64,000 bases of DNA. Origin: Perkinsus chesapeaki (taxonomy: Eukaryota; Perkinsozoa; Perkinsida; Perkinsidae). This document shows positions 36,236 through 46,428 of the stretch, piece by piece (within the stretch, counting starts at the first letter, position 1; each line of letters begins with the position of its first letter). The stretch lies in NCBI GenBank assembly GCA_013115145.1, contig JAAPAO010000094.1:1-64000 (forward strand), written 5' to 3'. The notes under the pieces were generated by a model, which saw only the letters and a list, made by a program, of their open reading frames with translations, ran no database searches and was not told the DNA's origin. Both the position numbers and the translations under genes were made by a program.

Positions 36236-36900
36236 TCATCTAGGAACCTCTAAGACGAAGTATCCATATGGAGAACCTCTTACAAGAGTATACAGAACTG
36301 TTGCACCGGGCAGGCCACATGTATGACAAATATGTTCCGCGGTAGACTGGACACTATACTTATCAAGATACTCGTTCTCGCCATTAACACACAGCAGAGC
36401 TCGAGTGCTACCGATATTCGTATTTTGAGCGCACATATCCAAAAGGCAGAACTCCAGCATCTCTTTAGTCCTATCTATCAGCGAAGGCGTGACACGGAGA
36501 CCATGCGACCACTGGCGAATCTTCGTAATTATGGCATCGACTTCGGCGAAGGAAGGTCCGGCTCGTTCCCGAACAATGCCAACAGTCTCTGGTAAGCCGT
36601 AGAACCTATCTCGGCGTATTTCACCAATCAGGGATTCACTTACCGAGAATCTCTTTCAACGTCGGCCAAAGGGATAGAGCTCGGCACAATAATGGACTCT
36701 GACGGATCCCTCAACCATCTCAGAACGAGACGAAAGACGTCTGGATCCCGATCGATGAAGATCGTGCCTTCTCCTTGGGGCCTCCAAACGTCTCTCGCCA
36801 AGGCTGCCAACATGGTATCCTGTTGCCGTAGGAGCGTGGACTCAGCGACCTCGAAGCTGACGCCTCCAACATTCAGCCGGATAGACCTCGTACAGGCCAT
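36236..36900 (-). CDS. KCTD-type BTB/T1-domain protein
   Basis: Two exons on the minus strand (36900-36644 and 36605-36236) separated by a 38-nt intron; 208 residues. It starts MACTRSIRLNVGGVSFEVAE, and the block RLNVGGVSFEV followed by LRQQDTMLAAL and the later FIDRDPDVFRLVLRWLRDP is the T1/BTB fold of KCTD proteins and voltage-gated potassium channels. There is no membrane span, so it is a soluble KCTD-like protein rather than a channel. The C-terminal half includes a possible zinc-binding pair HICHTCGLPG. Members often act as cullin-3 adaptors or oligomeric scaffolds; neither role can be read from the sequence. Confidence 0.85.
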
Positions 36901-36972
36901 CGCCCCAACTGAATATCACTTCTCATTGACGTAACGATCGATACAATAACAAGTGAAACATCGTTTTGACAA

Positions 36973-37560
36973 TCAGTGCTTTTTCGAGGCTTCAAAGGAC
37001 GTCTTAAGCTCCTTCGCGAGCTCCGCCTCTTCCTCAGTGCTCTGCTGGCAGCTGCGCCATTCGAGCCTTTCCTTCGGCAGGCCCATGCATTTCACCTACA
37101 ACTCGCTTGCAGCAGCGGCACGCCTAATTTCCTATTAAACGTACCACAACTTCCCTGCAAAAGTTCATCGGCACGCTGGTACTCCTCGTTGGTGTCAGCA
37201 GCACTCTAGCCTTATTAGGGCCCGGAAGCTGCATGTAGATGTATGGCGGTGTGCCAGTCTCGGTTGTGGTCTTAGCGACCTCTGAAAGCACTGTACCGCA
37301 GGCTCACCTCTAAGGCACTGTAACTTACCTGCGATTTCTTCTTGAGAATATCTTCCCAACTTATGCAGCTTAAGCTCATGATCATCGGCCATAGCCGTAA
37401 CCTCCTTCAACCACTCTTCAGTATTTGCCGACTGTCCACCCTCCCGAGCCACTCCTATCAAATGCACCTGATTGAACACACAGGAGAATGTGCTTTTTTT
37501 CCGATAGCTTTCTCAGTAAGGCCAATACGTTCACGACACTTAATAGCGTTTGGAAGCTCT
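36973..37560 (-). CDS. small uncharacterised protein, multi-exon
   Basis: Minus-strand frames joined by short introns appear to make one small charged protein. About 37560-37490 encodes ELPNAIKCRERIGLTEKAIG, about 37460-37340 encodes SANTEEWLKEVTAMADDHEL and then KLGRYSQEEIA, and the last exon (about 37088-36973) encodes CMGLPKERLEWRSCQQSTEE followed by a Lys/Glu helix and stop. The spaced cysteines in the last exon hint at a small disulfide or metal-binding protein. The middle exon and start codon are not resolved, and I do not recognise the family. Confidence 0.3.
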
Positions 37561-37699
37561 TGAAAGTGATTTTCAAGCGGGTTCACCATTGGAGGAGTTG
37601 GCAGGAAATGTTTTCAAAGAAGCAGTTGAAATAGGCAGTATGTGCATATATCTACATTCATACTTGTATTGTTATATATAGGTATTATAATATTAAAGG

Positions 37700-40250
37700 T
37701 TAATAATGACGGTTGAGTAACAGCGGGAGCCCCACCTGCATGTGCATGGCTGCCGAGCTTCGCATCTGCGCCCAACGCTCGAAGACTACTATATCAGAGT
37801 TGTGCTGGGTATCCAACATATATGTTACTTCATCAATGTACCTACACCAATACCTATACCTTACATGACGTTGAGTACCTTACTTGTTCATAGCTGTAAA
37901 GACCTGTTCAGAGCAGTGTGTGCTGCAAGCGAAGTGGGTGACGGGGCACAGAATCATATGTAAGTCATTTATCGGGCCCTAAGCTTCGCAATCATTCCAG
38001 AACGCTCTGTCATTACGGCTCACCTTTGCCGTCGAAAGATACGCCTCTAGATTGGCCGCGAATATCATATGACGCTCAAGGTTGGGATTTGCCAGACAGA
38101 ACCAACAGTCCTGGTGTGGCGAGCTGTCCAACTGCTTCACATCGATCCCTCTGACGTCGGCACCTTCCTTCGGTCGACTGAATCTCACGATAAGGCGGCG
38201 GCCACCCATGTCGAGTTCTTGGCTCTTCTCTCGTGCCAATGTGGCATCTTTCAACGTGGCAAACCGAACCCAACCGAAACCTGAACTTCGAGTTCGGACT
38301 AGGGCGAGTGAGAATTTACCTCGAATGGAGTCCACGTTAACCCGCTTGAAGCCCGGCATCCCCTCGAAGACCTTCGTCAGGCTCGACCAAATTGCCTCCT
38401 CATTTGACTTGTTCTCTTGCTTAGGAAGATTCGGTATGAAAAGCTCCGTTGAGGGGGTTTCTGGTGCATGCCTTTTAGCATCGTGCTGCTGCTGGTGGTG
38501 GTAGCCTTCTGGATGCGGTCGCTTATGCGAATACTGTTGAGGATCTATACAGGTAGTATCATATCACATCTAAAATACTCCTTGGTAACATGAGCGACAG
38601 AGAAGCCCCGAGGTGACACTATTGTCACCGTCCATTGACCGCAGTGCTTTACAATCCTCAAACTGTTAATCACTGTTCAAAGTGCAAGAGTGTTGAACCA
38701 TTGTTAGAGCACCATGGAAGCGACATAAAAAGGAGTGCATTAAACGCAAGCGTTCCGATGCTCACCAGGACCATCCGCAAAAGGACATCGCGTTAGGTTA
38801 TCAGGCATACGAACATCGTTACTTAGGGAGATATTGAGAGCATGAAGCCACCTGGAAGGCAATTAATGCGAAAGTGAGGCATAAATTTACCTTCTCTCTT
38901 TGCCAGTACTGCCTACTTTACCGACACATATCATACGGCAAACTATCTTAGAATCAGGCCAAACAAAGGGCTGCCTCAGGTAGTACCTTAAAAGAGGACT
39001 GTCATTACACAGAACAGGTGATAGGTGTATTTTTTATATGTCAGTGTTGAGCTTGATAATATTATGCTATAGTCTAGAGGCTTAACTGTCAAAGAAACAT
39101 CAACAAACTCCTCAAATTGAAGGAAATGTTTTAAAATTGTGTGATGTTCTATTATTTCGTAACGGGGTTCAGTTTTATATGAGGGGACTATATCGTATTG
39201 TAGAAGCATTCTAGAATCTTTCAGAGGGATTTCACAGAGTTCCGATAAATACCACTAAGGTAGCTTTGGAACAATTATGCTTTAAAGATGTTATCGATAC
39301 CTAGGTTGCAGGAAGTATCTTCCCTGCCAACATACACTCGCACAGATCTTCTTCCCAACCCAGCGAGAGCCCCCATGTTTGCCCTTTACTACATATCAGC
39401 ATGCCCACAAACAATGTACCGTGGTTTCAGCAACACTGCCATCCGTGATACCTTGATAAGGTAGTAAAGTACTGCCCAAACTTCAATCGGCAATATTACC
39501 TCCTTGCTGGTAGTAACGTGGGTGACATCAGGAGGGACGCCAGTGATGTCCAGTCCGACGCCGTAGTCGGCCGGCCAGTCATTGGTAAGCAACACGTCTA
39601 TCGTAGTGCTCAACGATGAGAAACTATTAGGGGCTTCCGGGAATGCTCGGTGCGGTGTGAATTACTTTTTCTCCAGGGCAGCAGCGTCCTTGTCATCGGT
39701 AATGGCGGCTACGGTGAGCCCAGCAACTTGAACGATGGAGCCACCCTTGATCCCATCCAGATTGCCAACTGAAGGCTCTTCCAGTGTAGAGGAAGAGGGA
39801 ACTGTATAGCGCATCTGAAGACACTCGCTTTTCATCAACTCATTGGAGTTAGATAGTTTTCTCGCAAACGTTCAGGGATGACGAGCCAAACATCCGGGTG
39901 AAGTTACTTTACCGCCGCCTCGAGAGCCAACCCTTTACAACCGCTGTGCGACAGTCCGTTCGCTCGGATGAATCATCCCCTGCGTAAAATGTCCCGGTTA
40001 CCCGAATGCTACCGGTAAAGGAATATTAAGTGTTCCATCGACAAACGGTTTCAAACAATCACTTGCGGACTTGCCGAAGAAATCGCCAACACACAGGCAG
40101 ATGTCGAACTTACCGACCTGAAAGACATGGTATACTCTAAGGCCGTTGTGACTCTGCCGGCCAACCGGACCCTCGAATATCTTTACTGTCTACAGGCGCG
40201 AGATGTTCCTATTTTTGCTGACCTTCTGGATCTGTTTTTCAGTTGTGGAC
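37700..40250 (-). CDS. CWF19L1/Drn1-like protein (lariat debranching-associated factor)
   Basis: Reading down the minus strand, about 40140-40020 has KFDICLCVGDFFG...IPLPVAFG, matching the N-terminal metallophosphatase-like domain of CWF19L1/Drn1. About 39790-39665 has NLDGIKGGSIVQVAGLTVAA, and 39610-39390 has IDVLLTNDWPADYGVGLD and LLKPRYIVCGHADM, matching its second half. After a spacer, 38550-37990 gives a His/Gln-rich linker (YHHQQQHD), an RRM-like stretch (ELFIPNLPK, SGFGWVRFATLKDA) and HQDCWFCLANPNLERHMI, the start of the CwfJ C-terminal domain. KGPINDLHMILCPVTHF (about 37978) and VFERWAQMRS (about 37790) continue it. The family associates with the lariat debranching enzyme after splicing, fitting this intron-rich genome. 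The RRM between the two domains is unusual for human CWF19L1. Outer ends and several exons are approximate. Confidence 0.78.
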
Positions 40251-40413
40251 ACTAATCTTTCCAAGCTTCCCTGCACATCTCCGCTCAATAGGACCTTCAC
40301 TGTCTGATTCGGCGCTGCCATTATACCAGAATTCCCTAGGCTTGAGAAATACACTTAACACAACTCATCTGCTAGTGTTGCTGGTAAAACTCAAGTGTGT
40401 TGTTGGTAATAAT

Positions 40414-40875
40414 TTACTCAGTTTCATTCTTAGTATCGATCAGGTCCTCCCACCATTGGTTCTCCATGTCCTTCTCCATCGTGATTATCAAAGTCCCATC
40501 ATCAATCATCCAACCACTGCCGTCAGTGTCGACATGCCCCCACAACGGTCCTGCCAAAATGATCCTCATTAACCCAGCACCAGCACGTCTCTACCTTCAA
40601 TAGTGACCGGCATGCCGTTGATATGAACTGATATAAATTTAGATTTTATCGTAACCTTTATGTCCTTCTTCGACACTCCATCGGTGAGCGGGATATCAAC
40701 TTCAACCTGCCTCCGGCGTCTGTTCGATGCCCCACAGATTTCGTACCTCATCACGAGTCTGCCGATAAGAGTAGCCTTCCCGATGGACAGGTGCCTCCCT
40801 ATTAGGCATGTTCGCTACAGACGTCGGCGCCGCTACCTCCGAGTTCGACCCTAAACACCCCGAGCTATACGCCAT
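40414..40875 (-). CDS. NudC-like CS-domain protein
   Basis: Three exons on the minus strand, 40875-40747, 40706-40574 and 40550-40414, all in phase; 132 residues. The sequence runs EGYSYRQTRDE|VEVDIPLTDG, then KVTIKSKFISVHINGMPVTI, then GSGWMIDDGTLIITMEKDME and NQWWEDLID. This is the CS/p23 beta-sandwich with the NudC-specific W-M-I-D-D-G...M-x-W-W-E ending. NudC-like proteins act with Hsp90 and dynein as co-chaperones. At 132 residues it is a minimal single-domain form. The ATG is preceded directly by AG, so it could be exposed by trans-splicing, and it overlaps the apparent 3' end of the upstream gene. Confidence 0.88.
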
Positions 40876-41787
40876 CTTGTACGCCTTTTACTACCCATGC
40901 CATATTGGCTGGTAAGAGCGCTAAGGGTGGTGCCTCCGCCTTGCCTCATATTAATAGACTTGGCGGCAGCTATCCACTCCAAACCAGAGTTCATATCCGA
41001 TTCCTTGAAGTCCATTCTGAAACCACCGACCTGAGCTTCCCTGTCCAATACTCAGGACTACCTGAACCACTCATCCTTGCCATCATCGAACATCCTGCCC
41101 ACGAAAGCATCGCCTCGAATTTGATTGCCGACGAGGCCGCATGCCGAAGTCAACCCTTGTGCTCGGCTAACAGAACCGATGAAAGCAACCATCTCCATTG
41201 CCGTGCTGTTACGTGTTCACTGGGAGGTTCTTCGCTACGCCTTTATCGTCCACATACATACTCACGCCGATATACTGAGTCTTTGGGACCGGGAGGGCCA
41301 ATGTGAGAATGTCAACCGTTGTCATTGACATTAGCTGAGATCAGTCGGACATAAGGAGGGCTTGTTGTACTGAAGAATACCTTATTTAGCATGTCCGGGT
41401 TCACTGACTTCGTTACGTCCTGTTTAGCATGGGCTGAAAGCTGAGCCAAGAACTGCTCTCTGAAAATAACAATATAGCTTTCTTTTATATTATTTATACA
41501 TACGCACGGCATCAAAGCGCAGACCACAAACTAACAAGAGCCGTAATGTATGTACATTCAGTATTGTAGGGCAGCAATAACAGCGGAGAGGAGACAGATC
41601 CCTACTTATCGAGACTTTTCTCATCGCTCTTCGATGTGAAATAGACCTTCAGTTGTTTGACAAACGTATCATTCTCAAGCTCAACTTGAGGGCTTTTAAG
41701 CTCCTGGATAGGTTCATTGTTGTCTGCTGGTATGAGCACCTGATCGATCAATAGAACCTCCGTTGAACTGAGTAGGAGCATATTCAA
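40851..41787 (-). CDS. conserved protein of unknown function
   Basis: Minus-strand exons: about 41787-41603 (MLLLSSTEVLLIDQVLIPAD), about 41456-41373 (EQFLAQLSAHAKQDVTKSVN), about 41345-41240 (MTTVDILTLALPVPKTQYIG and MYVDDKGVAKNLP), about 41195-41060 (AMEMVAFIGSVSRAQGLTSA and RGDAFVGRMFDDGKDEWFR), and about 41018-40851 (MDFKESDMNSGLEWIAAAKS). The exons join with plausible sites except near 41225, where the frame shifts and only an implausibly short intron would fix it. I have the impression of a conserved family from the patterned GDAFVGR and W-x-x-A-A blocks but cannot name it. The last exon stays open past the ATG of the NudC-like gene and stops at 40851, overlapping it by 25 nt. Confidence 0.5.
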
Positions 41788-42174
41788 ATGTGGATTACTA
41801 GTGAACGATCAAGCTGGGTGCGTAATAGCGCGGCAACTACATTATATCCTATAAAGGAATCCAGGTTTCGTATGAGAAGTTATAATGTAAATACATGAGA
41901 ATACGGAGCTAGGCCCAGACTTTTGAAAGCCCCGGATTCGAAGAAGCTGCGGAAATTGAAAGGGAACTCCTTGGACTGGTTATTACATAAGTGAACTCCG
42001 CAGGCTTATTTGGTATACTAAAAGACATATACACAGTCAAACTATGAAACTGACAAGTGAACCCAAGATACCATTCAACTGGCTAGTCAAAACGCAAGAC
42101 GACCACCGGGTGGATAGAAAAAATATACCGACGAACTAGTTAACCATCAGCAGTGATTCAAGACACTACAGCGA
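41788..42174. other. no supportable gene
   Basis: AT-rich spacer between the unknown minus-strand gene and the transporter pair. No coding signal was noticed. Confidence 0.5.
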
Positions 42175-43736
42175 TTAGAGACTATGGATAAGCTGCTTAG
42201 TCTCCTTATATGCCATACCAGCAAGCATTACTGCACTGATACCAAGTGCAATAGGAAGAAGTACGAAAACTGCACCCCAACTTAACACCTGTGCGATGGC
42301 AGTTACTAGCAGTTGCATCAGAGCTGCCCCAGCAGCGCCCATACCGTCTATTATTCCTGAGACTTGGCCCACTGCCTTCTTGGGCATCTTATGGCCGAGA
42401 TCGGCGCAGACAGCACTGGACAAGACATTGGATACTGAGCCCACCAGGAACCCACAGGCGAAGACTGTAGTGGACAAATAGGCTGTCGAGGGATGGTCGA
42501 CACGCAGCATAGCAATTGGTATGATAGCCAATATTAAGAATGCAAACATTGGAGGTGCTCGACAAGAGTCACCACATTTAGCTGTACAATAATCAGATAT
42601 AATACCTAATACGAGAGTACCAAATATAACACCCAAATTAAATAACATATCATATCCATTTGCTTCAGCTGATGTCCTACCAACATGTTCAGTTAAATAT
42701 AACGGTAACCAAANNNNNNNNNNNNNNNNNNNNNNNNNNNNNNNNNNNNNNNNNNNNNNNNNNNNNNNNNNNNNNNNNNNNNNNNNNNNNNNNNNNNNNN
42801 NNNNNNNNNNNNNAATAACATATCATATCCATTTGCTTCAGCTGATGTCCTACCAACATGTTCAGTTAAATATAACGGTAACCAAAAGAACATTGCGTAA
42901 TTCACGCCCTTTATACAAGCATAAGAGAAAGAATAACGGAGGACACCCGGAGCCCTCCAAGCAGCGAAAAAGTCAAGCCTATCGCTGTCGGCGTTTTCCC
43001 TGGCTTCGGTTTCTGCCCCTCCGTTTGCTGGGTTCAAAGGCTCCTGTAATGGATCGTCGGAGTGTATGGAAAGCCCAACTGATTGAGGGTCTCTTGGTAG
43101 GAAGTATAGCATACCAGCAGATACCACAACAAGTACTATTGCTGGTCCAAAGAACTGCCATGGTACCGATGCTTTATTACCAAATAATTCAATCATTAAA
43201 GTGCACATAGCAGCCCCCAGAATGTTACCAACGTTCGAGTCATTAGACCAAATGCCGAAGACCGTACCATAGTACTTGGGCAGGAAATACTGCCCGACTA
43301 TCAGAATCCCTGCCGGCCAGCAACCGGACTGGAAGACTGCATTGATGACCCACAGGAAGTAGTAGAAGTAATACCATCCACCCTCAGTTGCAGTGGCGAC
43401 CATTGAACCAAATATGAATTGAGTTATACAGCAGAGCGTCGTCATTAGAAAGAAGATCCTTACCGGATGGTAGAGGTCCCCTAATGGACCAGTAAAGAAC
43501 ATACCGATAGCATAGAACAACATAAATAATGTATTCATAACACCAAAGAAGGTAGTAGAGTACCCATAATATTCCTTCATATTAGGGGTCGCATTTGAGA
43601 AGGCCTTTCTCACTGCATGCAGACAAACATAGGTCAGAAATGTCCATAAGAATGCCGACGCTTGGTAGTATCGCTTGCTGTGCCGAACGCCCGATGACGA
43701 CGGCCGTTGCATCAACTTTGGATCCTGTTGAGTCAT
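42175..43736 (-). CDS. SLC37-type sugar-phosphate antiporter, copy A (broken by an N gap)
   Basis: Major facilitator protein on the minus strand, intronless, start MTQQDPKLMQRPSSSG at 43736 and stop at 42175. Motifs include SKRYYQASAFLWTFLTYVCL (TM1), AVRKAFSNATPN, GMFFTGPLGDLYHPVR (the MFS G-x-x-x-D-x-x-x-x-R/K loop) and GCWPAGILIVGQYFLPKYYG. These, and the order of helices, match SLC37/GlpT-like organophosphate:phosphate antiporters. The 100-N block at 42714-42813 falls in the second half, but the same 73 bp lies on both sides, and copy B is continuous there. Collapsing one repeat plus the N block restores a continuous frame of about the same length as copy B. It should move a sugar phosphate or glycerol phosphate against phosphate across a membrane. 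Confidence 0.9.
42714..42813. other. assembly gap (100 N), probably spurious
   Basis: Exactly 100 N. The 73 bp before it (42641-42713) are repeated exactly after it (42814-42886), so the two contig ends overlap and were not merged. Confidence 0.95.
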
Positions 43737-43853
43737 GTAATGAACTACGAGTGAGTATCTTCCGCTATCTTAGAAGGTACAGAGGAATTCAACGCTGTGT
43801 TGGGAGTAAGATGAAACGCATATTCTCCACAAAAAAGGACAATTTCGACTGTA

Positions 43854-45269
43854 CTAAAACTGCTTGATGAGATCCCTGGTCTCCTCGTAGGCAACCCTGG
43901 TCAGAGCTACTGCACTCAATGCCAAGGCGATCGGCAATACAATGAACACATCACCCCAGTTTAAATACTGTGCAATCAGCATCACTAGCAGTTGCATCAG
44001 CGCCGCCCCGACAGCGCCCATACCGTCTATTATTCCTGAGACTTGAGCCACTGCCTTCTTGGGCATCTTATGGCCGAGATCAGCACAGACTACACTGGAG
44101 AGGACATTCGCCACGGAGCCTACCAGGAAACCACAGACGAAGACTGTGATAGCTAAGTACAGGGAAGATGGGTTGCTCGCACGCAGCATAGCAATTGGTA
44201 TGATAGCCAATATTAAGAATGCAAACATTGGAGGTGCTCGACAAGAGTCACCACATTTAGCTGTACAATAATCAGATATAATACCTAATACGAGAGTACC
44301 AAATATAACACCCAAATTGAATAACATATCATATCCATTTGCTTCAGCTGATGTCCTACCAACATGTTCAGTTAAATATAACGGTAACCAAAAGAACATT
44401 GCGTAATTCACGCCAGAAATACACGCGAAACAGAACGAGTACATAATAACACCGGGAGCCCTCCAAGCTGCGAGTAAGTCCAGCTCATCATCAGCGGCAA
44501 CATCTACCCTTGTAGCCGGCGATTCCTGGCCGTGGCCAACCTCTGAGGTGGTGAAAGACACTCCCCTATCGGAATTCAAAGGCTCCTGTAATGGATCGTC
44601 GGAGTGTATGGAAAGCCCAACTGATTGAGGGTCTCTTGGTAGGAAGTATAGCATACCAGCAGATACCACAACAAGTACTATTGCTGGTCCAAAGAACTGC
44701 CATGGTACCGATGCTTTATTACCAAATAATTCAATCATTAAAGTGCACATAGCAGCCCCCAGAATGTTACCAACGTTGGCATTATTAGACCAAACGCCGA
44801 AGACCGTACCATAGTACTTGGGCAGGAAATACTGGCTCACAATTACCACGGATGCCGGCCAGCATCCGGACTGGAAAACTGCATTGATTGCCCATAGGAT
44901 ATAGTAGAGGTAATACCACCCACTTTGAGTTGCAGTGTCGACCATGGAACCAAATACAAACTGCGTGATGCAACAAAGAACGCTCATTAGGAAGTAAACC
45001 ATTACCGGATGGTAGAGGTCCCCTAATGGACCAGTAAAGAACATACCGATAGCATAGAACAACATAAATAATGTATTCATAACACCAAAGAAGGTAGTAG
45101 AGTACCCATAATATTCCTTCATATTAGGAGTTGCATTAGTGAAGGCCTTCCTCACTGCATGCAGGCAGGCGTATGTCAGGAATGTCCATAACAGCACAGA
45201 CACCTGATAGTAACGCTTGCTGTGCCGGGCACTGGTGGTGGATGATGACTTTGACGATAAGAGTGTCAT
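43854..45269 (-). CDS. SLC37-type sugar-phosphate antiporter, copy B
   Basis: Intronless minus-strand gene. The frame is open from 45353, but the start MTLLSSKSSSTTSARHSKRY at 45269 aligns with copy A, giving 471 residues and the usual 12 membrane segments. Motifs include HSKRYYQVSVLLWTFLTYAC, GMFFTGPLGDLYHPV, NAVFQSGCWPASVVIVSQYF, GPAIVLVVVSAGMLYFLPRD and NYAMFFWLPLYLTEHVG, typical of SLC37 phosphate-linked antiporters. The central loop (SDRGVSFTTSEVGHGQESP) differs from copy A in sequence and length, while several blocks are identical at DNA level. It lies 118 bp upstream of copy A in the same direction. The lack of introns contrasts with the rest of the window and suggests a retroposed ancestor or transfer, followed by tandem duplication. 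Confidence 0.94.
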   Translation of the reverse strand: MTLLSSKSSSTTSARHSKRYYQVSVLLWTFLTYACLHAVRKAFTNATPNMKEYYGYSTTFFGVMNTLFMLFYAIGMFFTGPLGDLYHPVMVYFLMSVLCCITQFVFGSMVDTATQSGWYYLYYILWAINAVFQSGCWPASVVIVSQYFLPKYYGTVFGVWSNNANVGNILGAAMCTLMIELFGNKASVPWQFFGPAIVLVVVSAGMLYFLPRDPQSVGLSIHSDDPLQEPLNSDRGVSFTTSEVGHGQESPATRVDVAADDELDLLAAWRAPGVIMYSFCFACISGVNYAMFFWLPLYLTEHVGRTSAEANGYDMLFNLGVIFGTLVLGIISDYCTAKCGDSCRAPPMFAFLILAIIPIAMLRASNPSSLYLAITVFVCGFLVGSVANVLSSVVCADLGHKMPKKAVAQVSGIIDGMGAVGAALMQLLVMLIAQYLNWGDVFIVLPIALALSAVALTRVAYEETRDLIKQF

Positions 45270-45353
45270 TACCAACAACAGATACCAAAACTGTAATGAG
45301 CAATGGAACATACCATGGACGAACCAATCATGGATAAATCGCGGTACACCCAT

Positions 45354-45908
45354 GTCGGAGTAGGTAGTAACTATGCCAATTCGGAACCCGTGGCCCTCCC
45401 AGATTCCGCTATAGGTATCGGATCATGTACCGTCGTTATAGGCGAGCTGTCGTACTGTAATATCATGCGATGAAAGATGCAATTCGAATAACGGATTCCA
45501 CTTTTGCCACATCTGTTCTTGTCGGTCATAACTAACTCATTTTCATCATTGACCACAGCCAAGTGACGGAATGCTTGTTGGCCTCCCTCAACTGAGTTCT
45601 GCAATTTCCCCTACTCGATGCTCCGAGCCAAGTGGCTCTTTACGTGCGGAAGGGGCAGAGATGCCTCCAGAAGACGCCCCTGGAATTTCGGTAAATTCCC
45701 TAAAACTTTTATCACCAACATCCCTAGGCGGCCTTGTAATTCTGAGCTGGTATCGAAACTTCCCAGTACGATCTCTTATCAACAGGCATACCTGTTCCTG
45801 CGGTACGTTCGTATCGCCGTCGTCAACCCTCGTAGGTTTCGAGTGCTTACCAGATGCTCCAACGGCATGAGGATCATTGCATAGGCTTCGGTTTGGGAGT
45901 CCTAAATT
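45354..45908. other. no confidently supported gene
   Basis: A minus-strand frame at 45371-45604 (GGQQAFRHLAVVNDENELV) and plus-strand frames at 45571-45884 are open but unrecognised. This is the divergent spacer between the transporter pair and the next plus-strand gene. Confidence 0.4.
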
Positions 45909-46289
45909 ATGACGTATCTATCATCCATTGGAAAAGTTATTGGTAGACCGATGGAAGCAGCTAGTGGCGTTTCAGTTTATCGAAGAGAACCACGTATAGT
46001 TAATTATCAAGTTGAAGCACTCGTTTATCTATCAAGGTCGCTTAACCATATTAATGTAAGACTTGATCATATGCTAATATATAACCTGTATAATACCTAT
46101 ATGATCCACCTATGAATGTAGAGAGCAGCCAAGGCACTGACGAATGTCATTAGCGCTCTCGGGACCAACCATAGGGAATACTTCCTATACCGCGACATGA
46201 GGCAGCTGCTCAACTCATGTCTGCATCTAGCCTACGCCAAGTACCTGGCCTCATGCTCTTCTCAAAGTTTTCCATCTCAGGCTCTCTGA
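45909..46289 (+). CDS. small two-exon protein of unknown function
   Basis: Exons 45909-46055 and 46122-46289 join in phase 0 across a 66-nt intron, giving 104 residues. It starts MTYLSSIGKVIGRPMEAASG. The second exon encodes an amphipathic helix run (RAAKALTNVISALG, then YLYRDMRQLLNSCLHLAYAK written here from its central part with minor uncertainty at the first residues) and ends with a Ser-rich tail. The first exon uses AT-rich codons and the second GC-rich ones, the same contrast seen inside the aminopeptidases. Family not recognised. Confidence 0.45.
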
Positions 46290-46428
46290 TCAACTCTGTA
46301 CATGACTCGACCTCGAAGCCGCACTATATTTACTAATTTTTCACTTTTTATTATACTTATTACTTTACTAGCTTTTACTTGACTATATATATATACTAAT
46401 TTTTCACTTTCATATATTAGTCACCAAA

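Noticed and set aside
38988-39209. Minus-strand frame between the two halves of the CWF19L1-like gene as an extra domain
   Set aside because: It is AT-rich with Tyr/Ile-heavy composition typical of intron sequence, and no motif fits the family.
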